Source: Bacteroidaceae bacterium
GTDB lineage: Bacteria > Bacteroidota > Bacteroidia > Bacteroidales > Bacteroidaceae
Reading direction: 5' to 3'
NCBI GenBank assembly: GCA_023227685.1
Contig: JALNVG010000012.1
Span: forward strand, 1 to 24,306
DNA length: 24,306 nt
Shown here one piece after another: positions 8,801-16,838 of the stretch; the first letter of the stretch is position 1; every line of letters begins with the position of its first letter. A model generated the notes under the pieces. The model did no database searches, was not told where the DNA came from, and worked only from the letters and a program-made list of their open reading frames with translations. The translations under genes and the position numbers were made by a program.

Positions 8801-9052
8801 TTTGTCCGTGTCAATGAACCGCAGGTATTGAATACACTGCTGGCTTCGGGTACTTATCACAATCAAGTGTATGATAATAATGAGCAGATATTTCAAGAGC
8901 AGATAGAGCTTTTTACCGCTTTCTTCGGTGCCAAAGATTTGTCCAACGAAGAGCGCTGGAATTTTGTTGAAGATTATTTTACCGGTAAAAATATAAATGA
9001 ATTAAAAGAAAAATATAAGATTGTTGCTGCTACAGGGAATGATCAAGGATAA
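5876..9052 (+). CDS. Large RecQ-like superfamily 2 DNA helicase with unrecognised flanking domains
   Basis: A 1058-residue ATP-dependent helicase, predicted 3'-5' by family. The core spans about residues 305-650. It has APTGSGKS with Walker A Lys330, SPLKALIADQV, the DEAH box (428-431), a RecQ-style aromatic loop right after it (AHTVTTWGKEFR), FALTATA, motif V VATKAFGMGID and motif VI QEIGRAARD (626-634). The aromatic loop with W and F argues for RecQ type rather than a general DEAH helicase. Housekeeping RecQ is about 600 residues with a zinc-binding RQC and an HRDC domain; here cysteines are scattered and neither domain is visible. Instead there are about 300 unrecognised N-terminal and 400 unrecognised C-terminal residues. 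It lies 17 nt from both neighbours' coding ends, within the co-directional run. It may serve repair, recombination or defence against foreign DNA; none is shown. Confidence 0.88.
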   Translation: MIEKVSNLIRERIEKVDFIWDFLVLKGFPIVVYDKLAEVYRCVEEASFFKDGKLDLEALDGEKIRKNLQTEKKQSVPSIMLYESYISLINNSSLPEDKTFLILTNNVSSYYPVDVVQEIPDFDWIENLSIDKSDFFSSYYMYCKEIDGRRCVQYADLHSPETENVHILDWITSVPFEMTTGDMCEENILEIYRGSDQFSRYKQQTVLTGESEIETFVVDPVYWSDPLHQKSLSVLNGFLISLGYHPSFFLKPISILAECRPDIKKLLKEIYGYDSFRNLSVYKNLFVNKETMDISQGQLIDKVVTEVEKGLKNAKGMSNILLTAPTGSGKSLLFQLPAIYLGRKYHGLTIVVSPLKALIADQVESLAQAGYDGAAFASSDLTPEEKNEVYRRVREGEVDLFYLSPELLLSYDIKFFIGERRVNMIVVDEAHTVTTWGKEFRVDYWFMGRYLRKIKKYLGYEFPIFALTATAIWNPGGKNDMVFETIRSLYMDPCLLYIGLVKRKNIKFDIKTYELGDETYDVVKQKIVAKRIEGFLEGHKTIVYYPYAGTIDLKIRTWSQPSNWKYIASYYGKKNKEQKLQLLDEFKSGDKKIIVATKAFGMGIDISDIDCIYHVAPSGTFADYIQEIGRAARDESIEGIASTDFNDNDFYFMKRLHMFGKITQEQILLVLTRIKELYEMKGCKRNMTVSLSDFESVIKLPKKGSKMEYESDLEQQLKTALLWIEEDLHQSFSSLPLLVRPCHLITEGYLRDKTGTDAFYKQYQKYLVGVEGEKGIYKAQLDRLWEECFSDYAYPAFKRELYNGKLFGENFRVTAVGRHDVLLKEDGKVIYQKVNQMFTVLKRFLYGKMVMDKGHFMGAELLSHLDANCGLNIESIKRFLWYLFESRVEEGRSISYIKKAKRVSGTEEKFTITRGFDIILTRYLKSINERLGSATSGTMLHIYCTPFSDVNMLFNLLSMLKLIELSVEGGCMPSIFVRVNEPQVLNTLLASGTYHNQVYDNNEQIFQEQIELFTAFFGAKDLSNEERWNFVEDYFTGKNINELKEKYKIVAATGNDQG

Positions 9053-9069
9053 TATATCTTTTGAGTAAT

Positions 9070-9909
9070 ATGAAAAAGAAATTATTAATTACATTAACAA
9101 CCATCTTGCTTTGCAGTTTAATGTCTTGTAAATCAGGAAACAAGCAAAAAAAAAGTATGAATAATGAGACTCTGGTCAAGATTGAGACCACTATGGGAAA
9201 TCTGGAAATCAAGTTATATAATGATACGCCGAAGTACCGTGATAATTTTTTGAAATTAGTGAAGAACGGTACGTATGAAGGTACTCTTTTTCATCGTGTT
9301 ATTAAAGATTTTATGATTCAGGCAGGCGATCCTAGTTCAAAGAATGCACCGAAAGGCAAGTTACTTGGTTCTGGGGACGTGGGATATACTATTCCTGCGG
9401 AGATAATATACCCTGAGCATTTTCATAAGAAAGGAGCTCTTGCTGCTGCCCGTCAAGGTGATGATGTTAATCCGGAGAAGGCCTCTTCCGGTTGCCAGTT
9501 CTATATAGTTACCGGTAAGGTATACAACGATTCCACCTTGTTAAGTATGGAACAGCAGAAGAATCAGCTTCGTGTAAGCAATATTTTTAATGCATTGGCC
9601 CAGCGTCATTTGAAGGAAATCTATAAAATGAAAAAGGCTAATGATACTGACGGGCTGTATGATTTGCAAGATTCTCTTTTGGCTCAGGCACAGACAGAGG
9701 CTAAGAAGCAACCTGAATTTCATTTTACTCCGGAGCAAATTAAGGCTTATACTACCATCGGCGGTACTCCTCATCTGGATGGTGAATATACTGTTTTCGG
9801 TGAGGTTGTTGAAGGTATGGATATAGTTGAAAAAATACAACAGGTGAAGACTGACCATAGTGATCGTCCGATAGAGGATGTTAAAATTATCAAGGTTAGT
9901 ATTGAATGA
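9070..9909 (+). CDS. Cyclophilin-type peptidyl-prolyl cis-trans isomerase, lipoprotein
   Basis: Predicted periplasm-facing lipoprotein of 279 residues that speeds proline isomerisation during folding of exported proteins. The ATG at 9070 is preferred over the in-frame TTG at 9061: it starts directly with a lysine-rich signal peptide and lipobox LMSC (lipidated Cys20). The cyclophilin domain starts at about residue 35 (LVKIETTMGNLEIKLY). It has HRVIKDFMIQAGDP (75-88, catalytic Arg76), SSGCQFYIV (139-147) and the closing GEYTVFGEVVEGMDIVEKI. Between about residues 150 and 220 is a charged, mostly helical insertion rich in Gln, Lys and Ala that typical 165-residue cyclophilins lack. It lies 17 nt after the helicase stop and 11 nt before the M16 peptidase, which suits a shared envelope protein quality-control role. 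Confidence 0.94.
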   Translation: MKKKLLITLTTILLCSLMSCKSGNKQKKSMNNETLVKIETTMGNLEIKLYNDTPKYRDNFLKLVKNGTYEGTLFHRVIKDFMIQAGDPSSKNAPKGKLLGSGDVGYTIPAEIIYPEHFHKKGALAAARQGDDVNPEKASSGCQFYIVTGKVYNDSTLLSMEQQKNQLRVSNIFNALAQRHLKEIYKMKKANDTDGLYDLQDSLLAQAQTEAKKQPEFHFTPEQIKAYTTIGGTPHLDGEYTVFGEVVEGMDIVEKIQQVKTDHSDRPIEDVKIIKVSIE

Positions 9910-9920
9910 TGGGTTAATTT

Positions 9921-11153
9921 ATGAAGATAAATAAGTATACACTGGATAATGGCTTGCGTCTCGTTCATTGCGAAGATACGAGTACTCAGATGGTAGCTCT
10001 GAATATTGTATATGATGTTGGTTCGCGTGATGAAAATCCAGATCATACCGGGTTTGCTCATTTGTTTGAACATTTGATGTTCGGCGGATCAATTAATATA
10101 CCTGATTTTGATACTCCGATACAGTTGGCCGGAGGTGAGAATAATGCTTGGACCAATACTGATATTACCAATTATTACCAGACAGTTCCGATTCAAAATG
10201 TGGAAACGGCTTTTTGGCTTGAGTCTGATAGAATGTTGAGCCTTGATTTCAGTGCCCGTAGTCTCGATGTACAGCGTGGGGTAGTGATGGAAGAGTTCAA
10301 GCAGCGTTCGTTGAATATGCCATATGGTGATGTTAAGCATTTACTATTGCCACTGGCTTTTAATGTTCATCCGTATCGTTGGCCGACTATAGGCAAAGAT
10401 TTGTCTCATATTCTTAATGCCACACTTGATGATGTTAAAGATTTCTTTTTCCGCTTTTATGCGCCAAATAACGCCGTATTGGTAGTTACGGGAAATATTC
10501 CTTTTGATTATGCTGTTCAGTTGGCAGAGAAATGGTTTGGCCCGATTGCGCGTAGGAATGTTCCAACCCGTCATTTGAATAGGGAACCGGTCCAAGAAAA
10601 AGAACGACGATTGACTGTTGAACGTAATGTGCCTCTTGATGCACTTTATATGGCCTTTCACATGTGTGAACGCAAGAATCCTGATTTTTATGCCTTTGAT
10701 ATACTTTCGGATATTTTATCCAATGGACGTTCAAGTCGATTGAATCAGCATCTGGTGGAAGAGAAACATGTCTTTTCAGAAATTGATGCATATATCAGTG
10801 GTAGTATTGATCCGGGGTTGTTTTATATCACCGGCAAACCAATGTCCGGCATTTCTTTGGAGCAGGCGGAAGATGCTGTTCGCGAAGAATTAGTTCGTTT
10901 GCAATACGAATTGGTAGATGAACAAGAATTGGAGAAGGTTAAGAATGTCTTTGAGTCTACTCAGATTTTTGAGAACATAAGTTATCTTAATGTGGCTACT
11001 AAGCTGGCATGGTTTGAGTTGAATGGTAGAGCTGAGGATATGGAAAAAGAAGTTGAGTATTATCGTGCGGTAACACCTGAAATGATTAGGCGCGCTGCTC
11101 GTACAACTTTTGTTGACAATAATTGTGTGGTGTTGTATTATAAAAAGAAATAA
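9921..11153 (+). CDS. M16-family zinc metallopeptidase (insulinase/pitrilysin type)
   Basis: A 410-residue single-unit M16B-type peptidase. The inverted zinc motif HLFEH (His47, Glu50, His51) is followed by the third ligand in VVMEEF (Glu124 or Glu125), at the family's usual distance of about 75 residues. The N-terminal catalytic half and the C-terminal M16_C half (about 165-340) are both present. Enzymes of this size work as dimers that enclose unfolded peptides. All metal ligands are intact, so this is predicted to be the active rather than the inactive subunit type. There is no signal peptide: it starts MKINKYTLDNGLRLV straight into the fold, so it is probably cytoplasmic. It sits 11 nt after the cyclophilin gene and 39 nt before the MATE gene. 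The substrate is unknown. Confidence 0.93.
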   Translation: MKINKYTLDNGLRLVHCEDTSTQMVALNIVYDVGSRDENPDHTGFAHLFEHLMFGGSINIPDFDTPIQLAGGENNAWTNTDITNYYQTVPIQNVETAFWLESDRMLSLDFSARSLDVQRGVVMEEFKQRSLNMPYGDVKHLLLPLAFNVHPYRWPTIGKDLSHILNATLDDVKDFFFRFYAPNNAVLVVTGNIPFDYAVQLAEKWFGPIARRNVPTRHLNREPVQEKERRLTVERNVPLDALYMAFHMCERKNPDFYAFDILSDILSNGRSSRLNQHLVEEKHVFSEIDAYISGSIDPGLFYITGKPMSGISLEQAEDAVREELVRLQYELVDEQELEKVKNVFESTQIFENISYLNVATKLAWFELNGRAEDMEKEVEYYRAVTPEMIRRAARTTFVDNNCVVLYYKKK

Positions 11154-11192
11154 AACGGTAATTGTAGAGAGATTAAGATTGTAATTAAAGAA

Positions 11193-12554
11193 ATGGAAAT
11201 GTTGAGTTCGCTAAAAAAGATTTTTTTCCCTCATTATAAAGCTTTGTTTTTATTAGGTGTTCCGATCGTAATCGGCCAAATAGGAGTGATTGTTCTTGGT
11301 CTTGCCGATACCTTGATGATTGGCCATCATACGACAGATGAGCTGGGAGCAGCTTCTTTCGTGAATAACATCTTTAACTTTGCTATTATTTTCAGTATGG
11401 GTTTTTCTTACGGTATAACTCCTGTTGTTGGAGGCTATTTTGGTTCCAAACAATATGATAAGGTTGGGCAGGCTTTTCGTGCAAGTGTATTTGCTGATGC
11501 TGTGATTTGTGTCATTATAGTTGCAGTTATGAGTGTGCTATATTTAAATATTGAACGTTTGGGGCAACCCACCGAATTGCTTCCTTTAATCCGTCCATAT
11601 TATAGGTTGATGCTTTATGCATTGATATTTAAAAATATATTCTTTTGTTTTAAGCAGTTTGCCGATAGTATTACAGAAACCAGAACGGGAATGTGGATTC
11701 TTATTAGTGCCAATTTTTTGAATATCATTGGTAATTATGTTTTGATTTATGGTAAGTTCGGATTTCCGGAATTGGGCCTTTATGGCGCAGGTCTTAGTAC
11801 TTTGTTTTCTAATATTCTTATGGATATTGTTTTCGTCTGGGTATTATGTGTGAACTCGAAATTTAAAAAATATAAGTCAGGATTCTTTCATTTCGGACGA
11901 TCTATGCCTTTATTCCGTCAGCTCAATGCGTTGGGATGGCCTATTGCCTTACAGCTCGGTATGGAAACAGCTTCTTTCAGTTTGAGTGCAATGATGGCCG
12001 GTTGGTTGGGCACGGTAGCTTTGGCTTCTCATCAAATAATGTGTACTATTTCTACTTTAACTTTCATGATCTTTTACGGAATAGGAGCTGCCGTAGCTAT
12101 TCGCTCGAGTAATTTCTGTGGACAACGTGATTTTATAAATGTCAAGCGTACAACTTCTTCCGGTTTTCATATCATCTTAATTTTAGGTATTTTCTTGTCT
12201 TTACTTATTTTTATTTTTCGCCGGGATTTGGGAGGTTTGTTTACCGATAATATGGAAGTTTCAACATTGGTTGCCTCTTTGGTTGTGCCTTTTTTGTTTT
12301 ATCAGTTCGGGGATGGACTACAAATCAATTATGCTAATGCGTTGCGAAGTATTTCTGACGTCAAGGTAATGATGTTTATTGCCTTTATCGCTTATTTTGT
12401 TATTGGCTTGCCTGCCGGTTATTTCTTTGGATTCACCTTGAAATGGGGGCTGGTTGGCATTTGGATGACTTTCCCTTTAGGACTTACCAGTGCTGGAGTG
12501 ATGTATTGGATGCGTTTTCATTATCGGTTACAAAAGATGAGCGAAATAAAATAG
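11193..12554 (+). CDS. MATE-family multidrug/cation antiporter
   Basis: A 453-residue inner-membrane protein with about twelve hydrophobic segments in two MatE repeats, the standard length. The N-terminus carries the family pattern GVPIVIGQIGVIVLGLADTLMIG and the second repeat begins near ALGWPIALQLGMETASF. Members exchange drugs, dyes or metabolites for Na+ or H+; which substrate is exported here cannot be told. It is the last gene of the run that begins with a TetR-type regulator, and TetR proteins often control exporters, so joint regulation is plausible but the two ends are 7 kb apart. ATG at 11193 (MEM) or the next ATG at 11199 are both possible starts. A strong terminator follows 24 nt after the stop. 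Confidence 0.94.
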   Translation: MEMLSSLKKIFFPHYKALFLLGVPIVIGQIGVIVLGLADTLMIGHHTTDELGAASFVNNIFNFAIIFSMGFSYGITPVVGGYFGSKQYDKVGQAFRASVFADAVICVIIVAVMSVLYLNIERLGQPTELLPLIRPYYRLMLYALIFKNIFFCFKQFADSITETRTGMWILISANFLNIIGNYVLIYGKFGFPELGLYGAGLSTLFSNILMDIVFVWVLCVNSKFKKYKSGFFHFGRSMPLFRQLNALGWPIALQLGMETASFSLSAMMAGWLGTVALASHQIMCTISTLTFMIFYGIGAAVAIRSSNFCGQRDFINVKRTTSSGFHIILILGIFLSLLIFIFRRDLGGLFTDNMEVSTLVASLVVPFLFYQFGDGLQINYANALRSISDVKVMMFIAFIAYFVIGLPAGYFFGFTLKWGLVGIWMTFPLGLTSAGVMYWMRFHYRLQKMSEIK

Positions 12555-12574
12555 ATCTTTATAAGGTTATATAT

Positions 12575-12640
12575 AAAAATCTGCCTTGGACTTATTCGAT
12601 TCTTTGTTTCTAGAATCATTAAAGTCCAAGGCAGATTATT
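12575..12640. terminator. Bidirectional terminator between convergent MATE and M13 genes
   Basis: AATCTGCCTTGGACTT (12578-12593) and AAGTCCAAGGCAGATT (12622-12637) form a perfect 16-bp stem. Inside it GATTCT (12598-12603) pairs with AGAATC (12612-12617). T-rich tails occur on both sides. It lies 24 nt after the MATE stop and 39 nt beyond the M13 stop at 12676, so it can end both transcripts. Confidence 0.88.
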
Positions 12641-12675
12641 TATAAGTTTCTTATCCCAGATGGAAATTTTTCTTA

Positions 12676-14712
12676 TTACCAGATAGAAACACGTTTGTCT
12701 TTTGGAATGAACATCGGATCTTTTGCGGTAATATTGAATGCTTTATACCATGCGTCTATTTGCGGTAGCGCACCATTTACACGCCAACGGCACAAGGCAT
12801 GTGGATCAATCTTTGTGAGACGGAGTATTTCTGCCGGACGAATATTATTTGCCCATACATTGGCATAAGAAAGGAAGAAACGTTGTTCGGGAGTAAAGCC
12901 CTCTTTGACCGGTAGTGGATTTTTCTTCATCACTTTTTCAAAAGCTTGGTAAGAGATTTGCAGACCGCCGTGATCGGCAATATTTTCGCCTAAAGTAAAT
13001 TCTCCATTAGCATGGACACCAGGTGCCACCTGAATGCTATCAAAGAAATTAGACATGACTGCTGCACGTTTATTGAATTTCTCTGCATCTTCTTTAGTCC
13101 ACCAAGAATTCATGTTGCCGTCTTTATCGTATTTACGACCTTGGTCGTCAAATCCATGAGTCATTTCATGACCGATAACTACACCGATTGCTCCATAATT
13201 GCATGCATCATCGGCATTCATATTGAAGAATGGAGGTTGAAGAATTCCTGCAGGAAAACAAATCTCGTTAGTCGTAGGATTATAATAGGCATTGACTGTT
13301 TGAGGGGTCATCTGCCATTCGGTTTTATCAACTGGTTTGTTTACTTTGGATAATTGATCATTATAATCCCACAAATTGGCGCGTTCGATATTTGCCCAGT
13401 AAGTATCGTTCTGAATTTTGAGTGAGGTATAATCTTTCCATTTGTCAGGATATCCAATCTTGATTCGGTATGCGGCCAGTTTCTCAAGAGCTTTGGCTTT
13501 GGTTGCTTCGCACATCCAAGATGAGGCTTTAATGCGTTCACCTAAAGTGCTTTGCAGATTTTTTACCAGTGCCAACATTCTTGCTTTTGCTGCTTCTGAG
13601 AAATATTTCTTTACATACATCTGTCCCACAGCCTCACCCAAACAGTTGTTAACCGTAGATACTGCGCGTTTCCAACGAGGTCTCATTTCTTTGGAACCGG
13701 ACATTAGTTCGCCATAGAATTTGAAATCAGCTTTGGCAAAATCGTCGTTTAGATAAGAGGCTGCCTCGTTGATTAAGTTCCATTGCAAGTAATAGATTTG
13801 ATCTTGAAGAGGAACAGTTTTGATAATGTTGCAAGCTTCTTTGATGGCTTCCGGCTGACAAATGTTTGCGTCTTTTATCTCTTTTAAACCTGCTGTAGAA
13901 AAAAGTTTTTCCCAGTCAAAGGATGGAAAATCTTTCTTTAATTCAGCGATTGACATTTTATTGTAATTTGCTTCCGGGCTGCGCAATTCAACTTGTGTAC
14001 GCGATTTTTGAGCTAGTCTGGTTTCTATATTCATTACCGCTTGCTCAGCTTTGTCGGCTGTGACTTGGTCCGACCCTGTTAGCATGAATAATTTTTTGAT
14101 ATATTCTTTATATCCTTCACGGATTTTTTTAGTTTGTTCGTCATTTTCCAAATAATAGTCACGGTTACTCATACCGATGCCACCCTGATAGAATTGCAAG
14201 ATATTCATTGAACTATTTTTGTCGTCAGGGCCTACGCCGATCTCAAAATAAGGAGACAGACCCTTTTTCTTCATGTCAATGATGATAGGTATTATGTCTG
14301 CGCGGTCGGTAATAGTTGCCAACTGCTTTAGTTCGGCTTCAATAGGTTGTGCACCTTCTTTATTAAGTTTCACACTATCCATGGCGATATTATATAGATC
14401 GCCAACTTTTTGTGCAATGCTTCCCTCTTTTTTCTCATTTCCCTTAGCCAATTCAACTATCAAATTTTTTAATTCTTTTTGGTTGTTGTCGGCCAATTGG
14501 GCAAATGTGCCGTAGCGTGAGTACTCGCCCTTTAGTGGATTATTCTTCATCCATCCACCGCAAGCATACTGATAAAAACTTGTTCCCGGTAAAGCTGTCG
14601 TATCTAGATTAGCAATATCTATTCCTGATGACAGTTGTGTCTTGCTACTATTACATCCCATAGTCATTAAGCTAATTCCAACGATTGGTAAAAATTTGGT
14701 TACTTTCATCAT
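12676..14712 (-). CDS. pepO: M13-family zinc endopeptidase, lipoprotein (neprilysin/PepO type)
   Basis: A 678-residue metallopeptidase cleaving short peptides. The N-terminus MMKVTKFLPIVGISLMTMGC reads as a lipoprotein signal with lipidated Cys20, although Met at -2 is a loose lipobox, so it is placed in the envelope facing the periplasm. The zinc site is HEMTH (His515, Glu516, His519), with the third ligand Glu576 and Asp580 in GENIADHGG. The substrate-binding NAYYNPTTNEICFPAGILQP and the family C-terminus (CRWRVNGALP, ending SIW) are present, so the enzyme is complete and likely active. It starts 11 nt after the ABC-F stop, which suggests one transcript. The second ATG at 14709 is an equal alternative start. 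Its physiological substrate is unknown. Confidence 0.95.
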   Translation of the reverse strand: MMKVTKFLPIVGISLMTMGCNSSKTQLSSGIDIANLDTTALPGTSFYQYACGGWMKNNPLKGEYSRYGTFAQLADNNQKELKNLIVELAKGNEKKEGSIAQKVGDLYNIAMDSVKLNKEGAQPIEAELKQLATITDRADIIPIIIDMKKKGLSPYFEIGVGPDDKNSSMNILQFYQGGIGMSNRDYYLENDEQTKKIREGYKEYIKKLFMLTGSDQVTADKAEQAVMNIETRLAQKSRTQVELRSPEANYNKMSIAELKKDFPSFDWEKLFSTAGLKEIKDANICQPEAIKEACNIIKTVPLQDQIYYLQWNLINEAASYLNDDFAKADFKFYGELMSGSKEMRPRWKRAVSTVNNCLGEAVGQMYVKKYFSEAAKARMLALVKNLQSTLGERIKASSWMCEATKAKALEKLAAYRIKIGYPDKWKDYTSLKIQNDTYWANIERANLWDYNDQLSKVNKPVDKTEWQMTPQTVNAYYNPTTNEICFPAGILQPPFFNMNADDACNYGAIGVVIGHEMTHGFDDQGRKYDKDGNMNSWWTKEDAEKFNKRAAVMSNFFDSIQVAPGVHANGEFTLGENIADHGGLQISYQAFEKVMKKNPLPVKEGFTPEQRFFLSYANVWANNIRPAEILRLTKIDPHALCRWRVNGALPQIDAWYKAFNITAKDPMFIPKDKRVSIW

Positions 14713-14723
14713 CTTTTTTATTA

Positions 14724-16697
14724 TTAAGGTTCTATATTTATGTTTTTTTTCTTTATTTCTTCCAATTCCGTAGAAACTTGTTCCCAGAGTTCTATCTTTT
14801 TTTCCATTTGTTGCTTATGCTTTTTGTGTGCATCATAAAACAAGGTGTCCGCAGCACCATCGGGTGTAGACATTTTTGTTTCGAGTATGGCAATGGCTGA
14901 TTCTTCTTCGCTAATACTTTTTTCGTACTCGGTCACAAGTTTTTCCAATTTTTTTAATTTCTTATTGAATTCTTTTTGTGCTTCGTATGAGAGTTTATTA
15001 TTTGATCTTGCAGCCGATTTCTTTTCTTCAGAAATAGTAGGTGAGGTAGAAAGTGTGGGAGTAGTCTTCTTTTGCAATTCATCCAGGCTTTCAATTTTCT
15101 TTTCTTGTAGGAAGTCATAAATGCCGCAGATATGTTCACGAACTTTACCTTCACCGAATTCATAAACTTTTGTTACTAAGCCATCAAGAAAATCCCGATC
15201 ATGGCTGACGATGATAGCTGTTCCCTCAAAATCACGGACCGCATCTTTTAATACGTCCTTTGAAGGCATGTCCAAATGGTTGGTAGGTTCGTCAAGAATC
15301 AGTAGGTTTACCGGTTCGAGCAACAGCTTAATCATAGCCAGACGTGTTCGCTCACCACCAGAGAGTACTTTTACTTTTTTGTCCGAAGCCTCGCCGCCAA
15401 ACATGAATGCGCCCAGTATGTTGCGTATCTTTAAACGGATATCGCCCACGGCTACTTTGTCTATAGTTTCAAAGACTGTTAGATTTTCATCAAGCATCTG
15501 TGCCTGATTCTGGGCAAAGTAACCTATTTTGACGTTATGTCCGATAGTCAATTTCCCGTCATGTTCGATTTCGCCGATAATGCATTTTACCAACGTTGAT
15601 TTACCTTCGCCATTTTTACCTACGAAAGCAACTTTTTCACCACGGTTGATGGTGAGGTTAACATGTTCGAAAATTGTATGATTGCCGTAGGTCTTGCCTA
15701 CTTCGTTACAAATAATCGGATAATTGCCGCTTTTGACGGTAACGGGAAATTTAAGCCGCAGGGCGGAAGTATCGACTTCATCAACTTCAATTCTGTCTAT
15801 ACGGGATAATTGTTTGATGCGGCTTTGTACTTGTACCGCTTTTGTAGCTTTGTAACGGAACCGTTCGATAAAATCTTCAGTCTCTTGTATCGTCTTTTGT
15901 TGATTCTCGTAGGCATGTTGTTGCTGTTCCCGTCGTTCCTCCCGAAGTCTGACATAATCGTCGTATTTAGCTTTGTAATCGTAAATCTTCCCGCAATTTA
16001 TTTCAATAGTACGGGTTGTCACGTTGTTTAAAAAGGCACGGTCATGGCTGACTAATAAGACAGCATTTACCTGTGTGGCAAGAAAATTTTCGAGCCATTG
16101 AATACTTTCGATGTCTAGGTGATTGGTTGGTTCGTCAAGAAGTAATACGTCGGGACGGCGGAGCAGAATTTTTGCCAACTCAATACGCATTCTCCATCCA
16201 CCGGAAAATTCGGAAGTTGGGCGGTCAAAATCTTTGCGCGTGAAACCAAGGCCAAGGAGGGTGCGTTCTATTTGAGCTTCATAGTTAGTTCCGTCCATCA
16301 TGAGGAATTGTTCATTCTTATTGGTGAATTGTTGGATAAGCTGATGATAATCGTTCGAATCGTAATCTTTTCTTGACGCCAATTGTTCGGTCATCTGCTG
16401 AATATCGGCCTGCATCTTGAATATATGCTCAAATGCCATTTCGGCTTCTTCCATCACCGTATGGTTGTCGGAAAGAATCATGACCTGAGGCAAATAACCT
16501 ATGGTAACATCTTTAGGTATAGCAACAACACCGCTTGTGGGTTTTTGTATACCAGCTATTATTTTCAGCATGGTAGATTTGCCAGCACCATTTTTCCCTA
16601 CTAAAGCTATGCGATCTTTATTATTAATGACATAACTTACGCCTTTAAATAATATTGTGGCATTAAATTCCACTGATAAACCTTCTACTGATATCAC
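14724..16697 (-). CDS. ABC-F family ATPase (ribosome-associated, non-transport)
   Basis: A soluble protein with two ABC ATPase domains and no membrane segments; ABC-F members act at the ribosomal E site on translation or drug release. From the chosen GTG it is 657 residues. Seen: Walker A GKNGAGKST (34-42), signature FSGGW and DEPTNHLD in domain one; a charged linker between domains (about 255-315, RLREERREQQQHAYENQQ) that fits the tRNA-contacting arm; then GKNGEGKST, LSGGERTRL and DEPTNHLD in domain two. A Lys/Glu-rich C-terminal coiled coil (about 585-655) resembles Uup. An upstream in-frame ATG at 16757 adds 20 residues unlike the family and lies upstream of the -7 box, so the GTG giving MISVEGLSVEF is preferred. 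It looks like a housekeeping member; resistance activity is not evident. Confidence 0.92.
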   Translation of the reverse strand: MISVEGLSVEFNATILFKGVSYVINNKDRIALVGKNGAGKSTMLKIIAGIQKPTSGVVAIPKDVTIGYLPQVMILSDNHTVMEEAEMAFEHIFKMQADIQQMTEQLASRKDYDSNDYHQLIQQFTNKNEQFLMMDGTNYEAQIERTLLGLGFTRKDFDRPTSEFSGGWRMRIELAKILLRRPDVLLLDEPTNHLDIESIQWLENFLATQVNAVLLVSHDRAFLNNVTTRTIEINCGKIYDYKAKYDDYVRLREERREQQQHAYENQQKTIQETEDFIERFRYKATKAVQVQSRIKQLSRIDRIEVDEVDTSALRLKFPVTVKSGNYPIICNEVGKTYGNHTIFEHVNLTINRGEKVAFVGKNGEGKSTLVKCIIGEIEHDGKLTIGHNVKIGYFAQNQAQMLDENLTVFETIDKVAVGDIRLKIRNILGAFMFGGEASDKKVKVLSGGERTRLAMIKLLLEPVNLLILDEPTNHLDMPSKDVLKDAVRDFEGTAIIVSHDRDFLDGLVTKVYEFGEGKVREHICGIYDFLQEKKIESLDELQKKTTPTLSTSPTISEEKKSAARSNNKLSYEAQKEFNKKLKKLEKLVTEYEKSISEEESAIAILETKMSTPDGAADTLFYDAHKKHKQQMEKKIELWEQVSTELEEIKKKNINIEP

Positions 16698-16722
16698 TTC
16701 AGTTATTTTTTTAATTTGAATG

Positions 16723-16758
16723 CAAAGATAATTATTATATGGTAAAACTTTGCACAAA
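16723..16758 (-). promoter_or_regulatory. Probable promoter of the ABC-F/M13 operon
   Basis: On the minus strand TATCTTTG (complement of 16723-16730) matches the -7 consensus exactly. A TTTG (complement of 16755-16758) lies 24 bases upstream, longer than the usual 19-21, so the -33 part is weak. Transcription would start near 16716, giving a leader of about 19 nt to the GTG at 16697. Confidence 0.55.
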
Positions 16759-16817
16759 TATTTAATTTAATCATAAAGCATGGCAAAAAGCTATAATCAA
16801 ATCTGTTATGGTTTACG

Positions 16818-16836
16818 ACCGATAGATTTTATCGGT
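16818..16836. repeat. Short perfect inverted repeat between terminator and promoter
   Basis: ACCGATA (16818-16824) and TATCGGT (16830-16836) form a 7-bp stem with a 5-nt loop. It lies directly past the T-run of the nucleotidyltransferase terminator and about 60 bases upstream of the ABC-F -33 region. It may add to termination or bind a regulator; the function is unknown. Confidence 0.45.
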
Positions 16837-16838
16837 AG

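Noticed and set aside
9061..9069. TTG at 9061 as the start of the cyclophilin gene
   Set aside because: ATG at 9070 gives a standard Lys-rich lipoprotein signal (MKKKLL) and is the stronger start codon.
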